From Sepioteuthis lessoniana (lineage: Eukaryota; Mollusca; Cephalopoda; Myopsida; Loliginidae): DNA of 64,000 bases. Of the stretch, positions 21,738 through 32,510 are shown one piece after another. The stretch lies in the NCBI GenBank assembly GCA_963585895.1, contig OY757904.1, forward strand, positions 3,520,078 to 3,584,077, given 5' to 3'. A program made the translations under genes and the position numbers. Within the stretch, counting starts at the first letter, position 1; each line of letters begins with the position of its first letter. The notes beneath the pieces were generated by a model. It saw nothing but the letters and a program-made list of their open reading frames with translations, was not told the DNA's origin and did no database searches.

Positions 21738-22767
21738 TGTGACGGCAAATTGTCTAAAATCCCTAAATGGGACTTTATTTTCGCACGTGTGAAGACGGGG
21801 CAGGTTGGCACTTGATCCCCTACAGAAATAAGTCCTGTTCAGAGTTCTTTTCTCAGGCAGATAAGAACTGGCATATTACGTGAGGGAATAATTTAGGGCC
21901 AGACTGGCCACCGCTGGCAAAGGGGTCCAAAATTTCACACTATCACACACCCACCAGGCCACTAAACTTCTTTCCCTCAGATAATTGAAGAATACGGACC
22001 TATAGGTCTTAAGTGTAATAATATTAATATTGCTACCGTCGGCAACTCCGGTTTCCCGTGTGATACTTTAGGAATTAAGAGGACAGTTCTAAGCAAGATA
22101 ATATAAGGCGAATAGAAGCTGAAAGGAAAGCATGGAATAATAACATAGACCACATGGTAAAATGAAAATACATAGGTTATTTACTACGGTTATATATGTA
22201 CATACGTTCAAAGTGTCAAAGATATATAATAGGATAGTCCATGAATATAAATGTCTTTTCTTGGCTTTTATCCTTTTTCAAATTGAGAGAGAGAGTGGTA
22301 AACAAAATTTGGGTGTAACGGAAAAATGTCCCAAAGTTACTTATCTTATTTTTTTGACGGGGTTCCACTGGAGAATTTCTCTTCTTTCCCGGGCCAATAG
22401 ACTTTGTACTGTTTTTAATGCTGGCTTGAGAGACTCAGGTCTCTCATGTCTCAGTCTTTTGTCTTTAGCCCGGAGTGAAATGGCTATCGTCCGTCTGCCA
22501 CGAGCGTTGCCCAAAAACTTACTTTTTTTTTTTTCTTCCGTTGAGGGGAAGGGAACCCCACTTCCGTTTGGGGTCCCCCCACCAATCATTTGGCTTCATT
22601 TTCTCCTTCCCCTTCCGATGTCCGGCGACCCAAGGTCACTTAGGTGCAAACATCTGTGTGACCCATAATCATTTCTAACGGTCACTTTTTGACTGCTAGA
22701 TAATTTTAGTTCAACGGGGAGAGAGTATCCTTCCCACCTCCTCAATTCTGTGAGCCATCACGTGACA
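21738..22767 (-). repeat. 5' LTR of the RT-less element
   Basis: Same 1,030-bp sequence as 17790-18819. It should carry the promoter for the minus-strand transcript. I did not find a distinctive TATA box that could be defended. Confidence 0.96.
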
Positions 22768-23479
22768 AGAGTTTGGCACCCAGTAGTTTCCTTGTCGTTC
22801 TGTGTTATTTTCTGTTGGTTTTATTTCCTTTAAAGATATATTGCAGAGTTTGGCACCCAGTCGTTTTCTTGGCTTTCTGAGTTATTTTCTGTTGATTTTA
22901 TTCCTTTTTAAGACACTATAGCAGAATTTGGCACCCAATCGTTTACTTGTCGTATTGTGTTATTTTCTGTTGATTTTATTCCTTTTTAAGACACTATAGC
23001 AGAATTTGACACCCAATCGTTTACTTGTCGTATTGTGTTATTTTTTCTTGATTTTATTCTTTTTCATGATACAATTGCAGAGTGTTGAATCCACTGGTTT
23101 ACTTGTCTTTTTGTATTATTTTCTCTAGATTTTATTCCTTTAACGATACTATTACAGAGTTTGGCACCCACTTGTTTCCTTGTCCTTTCGGGTTATTTTC
23201 TTTTGATTTTTCTTCATTTCTGTTTTTTTTCTATGCTATCCACCTTTATTATTACTTTCATTATCTAATATTCATTTTTCTTTTTCTTTTTTTTTTTACA
23301 ATCCTTTACTGGGTCTTTACTGATTATTAAATGTATTTTTTTCATTTTCGTGTGAGAGGTTGCTTATTTGTCGGTTTAAACCCCCATAAGTTTATTTTTC
23401 TTCCTATTTTTTTCAAGTTAGTGTCATTTTGTTGGTGCTTGTGTTGTAAGGGCGTTTGTATGTAATCCTCAAGTCGTGT

Positions 23480-24262
23480 TATCGATGTTTAAACGCTGAC
23501 TTCACCGCTGGTAAGTCCTCTACCTCCTTCCTTTCTTGATACATATAGTCTGTCAACGTCATCTCTGGGATGTAATGCCTTATGTATGGTCATTAGTTTT
23601 CTTTTTCTTCGGTCCATTTGCTTAAGTTCTTTTCTGTTCCACTTCAAAATGGTTCCAAATATATAACGAGGGATCCAGCCCAGGAATTTATCAATTTGAC
23701 AAAGTTTCTGCCACATAGTTTTGTCTCGAGTAACATTTTGGTTTTCCTGAGATTTTTTTCTTAATTTTTTTCTTTCATCTCCACTTATTTGATTGTGTCA
23801 ACCTCCAAGATGTCCAAGTATTTGTCGGTTTCCTTTTTCCCGAGCGTTGTAATCTTGTCTTGATTTGGCAGTTCCATTCCGTCCGTCAGGTGTTTTCTGC
23901 GTTTCATTACTTTCATGGCACATTTTTCTATGCCAAATTCCCTCCCAATGTCCTGACTGTATATTCTCATTGCGTGTATTAGAGTTTCCAGTTATGTTTC
24001 ACTTTTTGCAAACAGTTTGATGTTGTCTTTGTACATTAGGTGATTGATCTTTTCCTGCGATCTACTGTGCATTTTTTGAGTATGTGGTTAAATTGTATCA
24101 TTGCAATTATGAGCAATTATGAATAGTAACGGTGATAGTGAATCTACTTGAAATATACCTCTTTGAAACTTCGCTTCAGCTAAGCTTCTCCCTCTAACTG
24201 TCAATTCTACTTTCCAGGTTTTCATGGTTTCCTTGATAAAGTTTGACTTCATCCGATATTTT
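23480..24262 (-). pseudogene. RLE-type LINE fragment, RT to thumb region (copy A)
   Basis: The minus-strand reading starts in RT: 'KVELTVRGRSLAEAKFQRGI' near 24200, then 'DSLSPLLF'. It passes 'INHLMYKDNIKLFAKSE' near 24030, where the catalytic YxDD-type motif has become KDN. Two open blocks follow: 23785-23970 with 'MRIYSQDIGREFGIEKCAM' and 'ELPNQDKITTLGKKETDKYL', and 23489-23716 with 'HPRDDVDRLYVSRKEGGRGL'. It stops abruptly at both ends. The same family recurs at 10690, 24327, 29590, 34160, 41390 and, on the plus strand, 61840. Confidence 0.85.
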
Positions 24263-24273
24263 GTACATTATTA

Positions 24274-24274
<1 letters not shown>

Positions 24275-24326
<52 letters not shown>
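24275..24326. repeat. (ATT)n microsatellite between two LINE copies
   Basis: About 17 ATT repeats, that is TAA on the LINE-sense strand. The tract lies exactly at the 3' end of copy B and the 5' break of copy A. Confidence 0.95.
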
Positions 24327-24327
<1 letters not shown>

Positions 24328-26220
24328 CTTGCGAGTTTTTCTCACCAGTTTTAGCTGATGGTCTTTCACTGGATTTTGAGAGACAGCAAATTTCCTCAAA
24401 TCTCCTGGACTTTTCTTTAAAGTCTGGCCGATCTCAACATTTCTAACTTTTCCAATCGGCCAAGCTTTTAGAGACCGTTCAAAGCTTTTAGAGACCGTTC
24501 AAAGCTTTTGGAGACCGTTCAAAGCTTTTAGAGACCGTTCAAAGCTTTTAGAGACCGTTCAAAGCTTTTAGAGACCGTTCAAAGCGCACAAATCACGATC
24601 TTTTCACCGTTACCATTATCTTCTAAAGCTTTCTATTTTATCAAGCAAAGTCTAAGAACTTGTCTCTTTTTGTATTATTGTTTGTTTCAGAGAATCTTAT
24701 TCTTTTTCATTTTTGGCGAACAGCCTGATGTCCGCCATGTGTATAAAGTAATCAAATTCTTGTAATTTTGTAAATTTGTGGTCCCTAGTGTATTTCCTAT
24801 GTATGTAATTGAGTGGCATCATTACTATTACAAATATTCCTTCTGGAAGATGTCTCCTTAGATTTTCACATCTGCTAAAGATTTTCCTCCTCCTCTTAAT
24901 TCCACTCTCCAGTTTTTTTTCTGGCTACGTGATAAAGTTTATGATATTTTGATATTTTTTACATTTTTAGACATTCTATTATATACGTTTGCAGGAACTT
25001 AAGCCTTTTTGGTTTGCTTCATTTTTTTTGCCTCGCTTTGGTCTTCTTGAGGCTGTTCTGATTAATATAGAGTAAGTCACCTGTTTCTCTTGTGATATCC
25101 TTTCTGTTCTTGGGGAAACAGTCCGCGGCATACAAACGAGTAATAGATCTTCTCCTTAATCTGTGCGGTAAGGATTTTCCGCATTATTGGTAGACACTTT
25201 ATCAGTCTATATCTTCTAGGGAATGGTTCCTTTTTTTGTGGGGGGGGGAGTTCCTTCTGGATCAGAGTAGTTTTCCTCTTAGTCATCTATTCGGATATAT
25301 TTGTTTCTTCTAGGCATCTACTTAGGACATGATTTTTAAAACTAGAAACCACGTATGCTATCATTGCCTGGTATTTTCCAATTCATTTCTTTCTTTAGTG
25401 TTTCCAAATGTGACTTCAGGTGAATGTCCGCTTCAGGTCCATTTTATAGTTGTGAGTAGAATTTTATTTCTTTATTTCGGAAAGTCCGGTTTTAATTATT
25501 TGACCCCGTCTCGTTATCATTTGACTCTCTATCTTCTTTTGCCAATATCTTTTGATTTATCTCTTCCAGTTTCATCATTAGATTTGTCTGCTTTTTTTCT
25601 CTTGTTTTTTTTTTTCATCCCGATATATTCTTGTGTATTTTTCACTCCTTAGCACTTTCACTTGTTGTTGCTGTTTCTTTATTTGTCTCTACAACCTAAT
25701 TTCCCATCCAGGTTTTGTAGTTCTGTTCGAGTTCTTTAAGGGAAAACCGATTTTATCACAGATTATTTTTGCTCCCGAATAAGATAGATAGTTTAGTTCA
25801 GTGATGTTGCCTTTTGGAATATTTGTTAATAATTTACTAACTTTTGTCGGTTTTTACCTTCACTTTTATTCCAGCGTTGGTTTCTGAGTGATTTACAGTT
25901 CTTTTCAGTTATTCTTTTCTTTATCAACTCTACATTTATTTTGTCTTCTTGCGTTAATTTTTGTTTTGTCTTAGTGGGGTCTTTGGCGTTTCGGTATTTG
26001 GCTTTTCAATTCCTCTAGGGGACTCTTGCTTTTTAGTATTTAGTTTTTTGATTGGGTTCAGGGAATTTTTTTCATATTTTTCACAATTTGTCGATATATT
26101 TCCAGTATCTCAAGGTAAGAAAACCAATCTTTCTTTAACACTATTCTAGTTTGGTCAGCAGGTCTTTGGTTTGTATTCAAGCTAGAGTATTTTGCCAAAA
26201 TTTCTATCATTCTATTTCTA
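24327..26220 (-). pseudogene. RLE-type LINE, rearranged copy B
   Basis: Minus-strand similarity starts near 26200 with basic N-terminal sequence and passes 'MNWKIPGNDSI' near 25350. It then passes an open block at 25077-25286 with 'TTLIQKELP', 'YRLIKCLPIMRKILTAQIKE' and 'RGLFPQEQKGYHKR', which is the RT palm and fingers of this family. RT continues to 'IHMADIRLFAKNEKE' near 24700, with the catalytic DD lost. The region between RT and the C-terminus is missing and a 20-bp minisatellite lies there instead. The last about 120 bp (24330-24450) match the family's C-terminal coding end. Many stops. Confidence 0.8.
24461..24585. repeat. Perfect 20-bp minisatellite, 6 copies
   Basis: Unit AAAGCTTTTAGAGACCGTTC, repeated six times with a single A-to-G change in the third copy (24510). 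Near-perfect identity amid badly decayed LINE sequence indicates recent expansion. Confidence 0.97.
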
Positions 26221-26249
26221 TATCCTCTTTGTGTAGGATTTGCTCTAAC

Positions 26250-26412
26250 GATTACAGTAAAGGTGGATTATCCGTGTAATGGTTAAGGCGCTGGACTGCA
26301 GATTGGGTTAAATAGTATCACAACTGTCTTTTTATTAGGATGGATTTGGCATTAAATAACCCAAGAAGGTTGATATGCCATTAAATAACAAACAAACAAG
26401 ATAACAGTAAAG
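26250..26412 (+). mobile_element. SINE with internal deletion and 13-bp target duplication
   Basis: GATTACAGTAAAG (26250-26262) and GATAACAGTAAAG (26400-26412) flank a 137-bp body, with one mismatch. The tRNA-like head, up to 'gcgctggactgcagat', passes directly to 'gggttaaatagta' of the 3' module. Compared with 8775-9011 it lacks the B-box side and the central body. The tail 'ggtTgatatgccattaaata' is intact. Confidence 0.85.
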
Positions 26413-26804
26413 TAGATTTTTGTTGTTTTCTCTAGTCTATTTTTTCTGTTGGTGTCTCTCCGTTGAGTTGTTGCTTCCCAGAGAATTTTATGCGCGTTTC
26501 GTTCACTCGGACAAATAATCTGGTTTGTGCCTATATCATTTGGCTGTATCCTTCGCCGGGTCTCTTTGTCCTAGAGAGAAGGAAGGTAGTTATTATATGT
26601 ATTCTATATTCCATCCATACTTTCGACACTTGCAGCAAGTTCCCAACCCTTATCTGTTAGGTGTTAGAAGGCGGTGGCTGAGGGTCAATTGCGTTGAGAG
26701 AATGGGAATTTGACCAGTGCTGAAAACCTGAAATTGGCAACAGCTCGGAAACCTACTCTCAACTCGAGTATACTGGTAGCATATCCCCGTCTTAACTAAG
26801 GCGG
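26413..26804. other. Unassigned, probably composite repeat sequence
   Basis: Short overlapping open frames only. The part after 26660 is GC-richer and may belong to the SINE-headed composite downstream, but I cannot prove it. Confidence 0.4.
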
Positions 26805-27258
26805 AGGTGCCCGTGGTGTAATGGTTATCGTCGTAGGAAATGAGCACGGTGATACGAGTTCAAATCCTGGACGAGACTGATTGCATTTCACATAGCACTA
26901 ATACCCTTGGGAAAGGTATGAATCCAATTATTCTCCCTCCAGCTATGGGTAAATAGTAGGTCAGACTATGTTCTTCAGCTTTGGTAAGGCAACTAGTCCC
27001 GGAGAAGGAAAACTCTGAATTCAAACCTGTTAAACTTCGCTTAAAAAATTGACCTTGTGTCATATCCTGCCCGAACGGAGGGGTTGGGTAAATATGCTTA
27101 ACTTAGGCGAATGTGTTTCCTACTTGGTTCATTCCCAACGCAGGACTCCATGGTGGGTGGTGGAGCGCTGGGCCTACGAGAAATTTACTACATATGTGGC
27201 GTTTTCAAAAAAAAATAAAAATAAAATAAAAAAATAAATAAATAAATAAAATAAACAA
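26805..27258 (+). mobile_element. SINE-headed composite retroposon with A-rich tail
   Basis: The head has A-box-like TGGTGTAATGG (about 26814) and B-box-like GAGTTCAAATCC (about 26857). The body 'gcatttcacatagcactaat', 'acccttgggaaaggtatgaa' and 'agctatgggtaaatagta' matches the 8775 SINE. From about 26960 it departs from the usual 3' module and runs through a different roughly 240-bp segment to an A-rich tail (27208-27258). Either a chimeric SINE or a SINE truncated against another retroposon. Confidence 0.65.
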
Positions 27259-27269
27259 AATCTCGCAAA

Positions 27270-28609
27270 ATCAGACTCGGAGAATGAGGCAGCAGACTTC
27301 CCAAGATTCATTGTTATTGAATCTTTGAAGGATATTTGCCTAGCCAAATTCTCGCCTCTTCAAGGGCTAGTCTGAAAACTGTTAAAAAACAAGAAATGGC
27401 AACTTGCTTATTGAGGTGGACAGCCGGAGGCAGCCAGAAAACATATTAAAAACAAAAACCGTTCATATGACGAAATGCTGAGCCCACCCGCATGAGAAAT
27501 TCAACACTTCCAAGAGAGTTATCAGAAGTAGGGAGTAAGCATTGGCTACAGAAGAGGAGATAGCATCAGCCCTGGGAAAACAAGGATTTACAAATATACG
27601 CAAGAAGAATTTCCCTAAGAAAAGGCGAACAACAAATCCAGACCAACACTTACATCCTGACATTTAATCAGCCCCGTACTTCCAAGGAGGTGAAGATCAG
27701 CTATTGTCTTGAGAGAGTACGTCCCAGCTCCCCTTAGGTGCTTCAAAGGCCAAAAATGTGGACACCACAGGGAACCCTGTAGAGGACGACATACATGTGC
27801 CAAATGCAGTGAAAAGGACCCGGACCATGTGAAGGAAGATTGCTTGAAAGAAATTCGATGTGTAAACTGCCGACAAGATCATCCAGATAACGCAATTTAC
27901 GTTGTTTAGAAAAAAGAAAAGGAAATTATTGAGGTGAAACACAAGAGGAATGTGTCCTTCCTGGAAGCAAGGAAAGTTTTAGGAAGCTACATGAGAGAAA
28001 ACAGGTACGCCTCTGTGACACGGAGAGCAGATAGAACCAATGACGACAACAAATATAGAACACTCGTGGAGTAATTGATCCAGTTGGCAGCGAATTATTG
28101 GTCAAAGTTTTGGGAGCTTCTGAAAATTCTATACTCGACCGAATTTTACCTAGCACCAGCTCAGCAACAAGTTGGGAATGGGGAGAGATCCAATATTGTA
28201 GTTCAAACAAAAACACACGTAGGATATACCACTCCTACACGGAGTACTCCTAAAAGTGCAAAAATCTCCAACAAAACAGCCGCTACGTAAGCCACCAATC
28301 CGTCCACCTAAAAGCATTAAAGACATGAAAAAACTCATTAGACCGGAACAACTAAAACAAAAATCACAAGATCCCATTAACCAAGTTGCTAAAATACAGA
28401 TGAACACCAAAGTGAACAAAGAAAGATCAGGAAGCACATTCAAAATTCCCTCAAGAACAAAGTCGCCAATAAGGACCAAACAGTGCAATGCTCAGGGATC
28501 AACAAAACCCTTACAAAGGAACTATAGTATAGAAAGTTTGGATAGCGACACAGACCACATAGTTACCAGCCTTAATCTTGAAGAAATAATCAATAACTAC
28601 AATACTTGA
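27270..28609 (+). pseudogene. LINE ORF1 (gag-like, triple CCHC knuckle), decayed
   Basis: The frame is broken but continuous in content. An N-terminal block 'DFPRFIVIESLKDICLAKFS' lies near 27300 and 'LATEEEIASALGKQGFTNI' near 27540. The knuckle region is open at 27709-27909. Knuckle 1 begins CFKG, with the second Cys lost. Knuckle 2 is intact (C, C, H, C at codons 30, 33, 40, 45). Knuckle 3 lacks its last Cys. A basic, proline-rich C-terminal part is open at 28256-28609. ORF1 proteins of this type bind element RNA. The expected ORF2 with endonuclease and RT does not follow, so the copy is 3'-truncated. Jockey-like affiliation is inferred from the triple knuckle. Confidence 0.8.
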
Positions 28610-28975
28610 AACCACTTAACTGTGGGCAAACTTATAAGATTGCACACCTTTTTAAATGTTAATCTCTAACATATCATATGTATCTATTTAAATGTTTGCT
28701 AACAAATAACTAATGTTGAATTGCAACTGTTATATAGTAACTCTCGTAATAATTTGTGTGCAAACAAATGAGGAAAAGTAAATAGAATGATTTGTACTGG
28801 ATTGAGATACTTGAAATCATCTAACTGGGAAGGAAAATGAGCTCAGGTCTGTTTAAAATGTTAGTAGAAAAATGATCACTAACCATGAGTATTCGATATA
28901 TAAATCTAGACAGGGTTTGTCTTTGAACAATTTGCAATGTTTGATATGACATAAAAACAAACCATCTTACGAAGA
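28610..28975. other. Unassigned sequence after the LINE ORF1
   Basis: No ORF2 similarity found. A short segment at about 28935-28967 resembles the 'caatgtttgatatNccataa' tail of the retroposon that follows and may be a second tail fragment. Confidence 0.4.
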
Positions 28976-29186
28976 TGAGTTTTTGACACTTGAAATGAGT
29001 ACTTATGTTCAACTGAATTGTTTTAAATAGAACTGTTAGTACATTTTACTGAGTGTAAACAAAAACTGTACTTATGCTAAACCGTTTGAAATAGAACTGT
29101 TTATATGTATAAAGAGGATTTGGAATTAAATAACCTACAATGTTTGATATACCATAAAACCAAACCAAACCAAACCAAACTAAACT
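28976..29186 (+). mobile_element. Repeat-built retroposon, short copy
   Basis: It contains two of the subunits seen at 5172-5758 ('caactgaattgttttaaata', then 'gtaaacaaaaactgtactta'). The shared 3' module 'gaggatttggaattaaataa' and a tail of CCAAA pentamers follow. Subunit number differs from the 5.2 kb copy, while the order repeats-module-tail is the same. Confidence 0.8.
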
Positions 29187-29589
29187 TTCACATTAATAAT
29201 ACTCTGTAAAGTGAATGTTCAGTTCTGCAAAGTGCAATCTTTTGTATTTCTTATAAACTGGGACTAATAAGTATTTTCTTTATATGTGCCTTACTTCATC
29301 ATACACAAAGGCTGCCACTAATACTGGCACAGTAGTTGTTTTAAGATGCCAATTTTTTAAAAATTTCTATTTCTACGTCTTAGCCATGACTTATTTTATT
29401 GTATTCATTGCACTGACAAATCAATTAGAAAACAAGTTTATTTTCATAGTCCTTAACTCCTATATCTGGCCTATTGTTCTTTATTTTTCCATCCGTATGT
29501 ATAATAAAGTCTTTTTTTTTTTTTTGCTTCTGTTGTTATTATATCCCTTTTTGAGTGTTTTTCCATACCCGTGTCAGCTGGTACTCTTT
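29187..29589. other. Unassigned T-rich sequence
   Basis: T-run at about 29512-29525. Nothing else recognised. Confidence 0.45.
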
Positions 29590-30270
29590 TAATGGTGTTT
29601 GAATGACAGTAGGTCTCGCCAGGCTGTTATGGTCTCAATTTTTCTTTGTATTTCCTATTCCTCGAGTCTTTTTCCAAACTTTTCTTGACCACTTCAAGGA
29701 CTCCAAATGCAATTGGTATCATTATCAGCTTCATATTCCACAGTTTTTTTTCAACTTTCTGGCAAGAACCAAGTATTTCTATTTTTTCACTTGATTTCAT
29801 TTTTTCCTCCGTGGTTCGCTGGAACTGGTGTTGCAAAGAATGGGTGATCCTTTGTATCTAAAATCTCAGAGAATTTTACGGGCCTCATTTTCTATGACGG
29901 ATACTGATTTGTGCATATACAATTTGGTTACATGGTGATATTTTAATCTCTTGCACAATTCACAGTAGATCACCTTCCCCGCTTAGACTTACCTAGTTTT
30001 GTATTCATTTTGTGGCAGTTTTTTGCATTCGTATATCATGTGATTCACCGTCACATATCTGTCTTCATATAATCTACACTTAATATTATGTTGTGTGTTA
30101 TCAATTTTCGCTTTGATATAATTGGTTCTAATGGAATTATTTGATGCTGCTATTAAAAGAGATTCAAGTTTTTTCTTCAGACTTTCTCTTCTTAACCATG
30201 TCCATAGCATTCTAGTGAGAATGATCGAGAGCCTGTCTTTCTCGTTTGATGCTTTACTCAATACGCTACA
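29590..30270 (-). pseudogene. RLE-type LINE, C-terminal part (copy C)
   Basis: An open minus-strand block (29989-30261) carries 'SIRTNYIKAKIDNTQHN' followed by the C-terminal knuckle 'CRLYEDRYVTVNHMIYEC', in which the second Cys is Tyr, and 'NEYKTR'. Broken frames continue to the element's terminal block near 29600 (the 'gaatgacagtaggtctc' stretch, equivalent to 'gagtgacagcaagtctc' at 33978). The knuckle followed by an R-PD...D endonuclease motif in sister copies identifies the restriction-like endonuclease type of LINE. No RT is left in this copy. Confidence 0.85.
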
Positions 30271-30439
30271 AAGAAAAGATATTATGTTGCACTAAACTTA
30301 GATTGGTTTAGAAACTAGCATTCACATATGACAAGGTTTGAACTTTGATATCAAGTAATGTCAAGAAAAAAAAAGGTTCCTGTCTCAAATAAAAACTAAA
30401 CCAACTAAAAATAAACATGAATGTGGCTTGAAAATTAAT

Positions 30440-31585
30440 ACATGCCAATATTTACGCATATATATCAATAGATAAATATATATATTGATATATACGTACA
30501 TATACAAGGATCATTAAATAAGTTTCCAGACTTTTTTCGTATGGGCACTTTTATTGATAGTACACACATGAAACCCTAGTCCCCTTCGAAGTAATCTCCT
30601 CCGGCTGCAATGCACTTGTTGTACCGTTCCAACAACTTCTGCAAGGGCCCATGGAAGTCCCCTTGTGTGAGCGTGTCAATGACCTTCATCACAGCCTCTT
30701 TCATCTCCTCAATTGTCTCATAACGACAGCCTCTGAGCTTGGGAATAACCAAAAGTTACAGGGGGCAGGGTCTGGACTATAGGGACGGTGAGGAACTGTC
30801 TTGATGTTCATCTTGGTCAAATAGCCTGTGACAAGGATGGAGTTGTAGACTGATGCATTGTCCTGGTGGAAATGCCACTGACCCGATTTCAAGAGGGCTG
30901 GCCACTTCCGACGGAATCTCTTCCTGAACTCCCTTAAAACCTCAACATAGTAACCCTAAGTCTAACCCTTTGGCCAATCAACTCTGGTCTATTGACTTCC
31001 TTACTCCTCCCACACCTCTTATCATCCCTCACAGACTCTCTGCCTTCCTTGAATCTCTTATGCCACTCAAAAACTGATCCTCGATTTATGCAAGATGGTC
31101 GAAAAGCAGTCTGAAGCATTCCATACATTTCTGTGGCATTTTTTACAAGTTTAAAACAGAATTTTATTGCATATCGTTCTTCTAAAGTGTCCTCACGTCC
31201 AGATTACATTTTTGAAATCCACCAGCTGTGACAATCAGGCTTTAGTAGAGTGTATTCCAATTGCTGCTGTAGCTGTTCATTTGAACCTGAAATCATAAAA
31301 ATTGGTCAGTCATCTCATAAGATGTATAACAATAAGATAGTGAATTTCCAAGAGTCTATGACAATTTTAAATGTCTGTACAAAAAAAGTCTGGAAACTTA
31401 TTGAAGGCACCACGTATCAATAGATAAATTAATGGATACGTAGATGTATCAATGAATAAAATATATATTAATATATCCGTAAATATATTAATAGATAAAA
31501 ACTTATATTAGTATATACGTAGATGTATCAATGAATAAAATATACTCTAATATTTACGCATATATATCAATAAATCTGCTGTTTA
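30440..31585. repeat. AT-rich tandem repeat split by the second mariner
   Basis: Units of the form 'atattaatatatacgtagat' plus 'gtatcaatagataaa' occur on both sides of the mariner (30447-30504 and 31415-31585). The mariner therefore landed in a short minisatellite. Unit borders are ragged. Confidence 0.7.
30505..31414 (-). mobile_element. Deleted mariner element, copy 2
   Basis: 910 bp, flanked by TA on both sides (30503-30504, 31415-31416). Inverted ends share 'ataagtttccagactttttt'. Two open minus-strand blocks remain. 30934-31128 is the N-terminal part with 'INRGSVFEWHKRFKEGRESV'. 30701-30892 is the C-terminal part with 'HQDNA' and 'YSPDPAPCNFW', where the last catalytic D of DD34D is N. 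The central part with the first catalytic D is absent at the same place as in copy 1. The two copies are very similar throughout. Confidence 0.93.
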
Positions 31586-32471
31586 ATGATGAAAAATATC
31601 TATTTTTCACACAAAATACATCCATCAACGTATTTCACTTTCATTGTCAATGCACTTGATTCAGTAGTGCATATCAATAACATAGATCGCATTTTATACT
31701 GAGAATATTAAAAAAAACAAAAAAAAAACCCTCAGCTGATAACTAAGTCATTAGATCATGGATATATTGATCTATATTCTTCTCTCCTTGAATCTTAGAT
31801 AGGTGCCAACAGAAGTAATTTCTTTTCTAAAACCAAAATAAAACGCTACAAGGAATTTATTCTTTTGAAATTATTGCATAAATGTCATCAGTAACGCGAT
31901 ATCATTTTAAATAATTTAAACTTCTTTTTTCTATGGGAAGCGACTAAGTTAGACAAATAAGAGAGTAGTTTCCCTTGCATTACTCCATTTATTATTTATT
32001 ATCTTGTTTGATTTTGAAAATTCTCTTAAAAATTCTTTTGAGTTTTCAACTAACACGACTAAATTAAAAAAAAAAATCGTAATCAAAATATTAATTATGA
32101 ATCCGTACAAAACATGTATCAGCAGAATACTTACAAATATAGGATGAATAGTTACGCTGTCTATCTTTTACCTACAAACATTTCGAAAAAGGCGACAGTA
32201 TAAATGAAATTGAAAACAATGTCGGAACCGAACGGATTTATAATTGTCATGCTGGAGAAACAACCAAGCAGTTTGTTGTAATCTTATGGTATTAATCCAA
32301 ATAGTCAAATAGTTTCGGAAAATACTCGATGAAAAGGATTGAAATTTTTGACAAAATGTAATTCAGGCATTAAGTGCAAATTGCTCTTACTAATATAAGG
32401 GACTAATTTCCTGTATCTTTTGTATCTTTATCTTTATATCTATCGATCTATCTATCTATCTAAGGTTTTAA

Positions 32472-32510
<39 letters not shown>

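Larger units (their letters stand above)
17790..22767 (-). mobile_element. Complete non-autonomous LTR retrotransposon lacking RT
   Basis: Two 1,030-bp LTRs at offset 3,948 read identically throughout by eye. They bracket a 2,918-bp interior with a primer binding site, one 707-codon open frame and a polypurine tract, all oriented on the minus strand. The host array supplies a 4-bp target duplication AGAG (17786-17789 and 22768-22771), and the array resumes in phase on both sides. There is no reverse transcriptase, RNase H or integrase catalytic core. Identical LTRs mean recent insertion. Its movement needs RT and integrase from a related autonomous element. The gag/protease style is Ty3/gypsy. 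Confidence 0.95.
11690..23235. repeat. Tandem array of about 81-bp units, interrupted by three insertions
   Basis: The unit runs 'gcagagtttggcaccca', 'ctagtttccttgtcgttctg', 'tgttattttctcttgatttt', 'attccttttgaagatactat'. Array blocks are 11690-12027, 13501-14282, 15194-17789 and 22768-23235, about 4.2 kb or roughly 50 diverged units. Each interruption (LINE, mariner, LTR element) resumes in phase after its target duplication. That shows one continuous array existed before the insertions. The unit length is a multiple of three, so long hydrophobic open frames appear by chance (for example 15455-15952). I do not consider them genes. Confidence 0.95.

Noticed and set aside
24461-24585. CRISPR-like array
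   Set aside because: Direct tandem repeat with no spacers, in an animal genome context.
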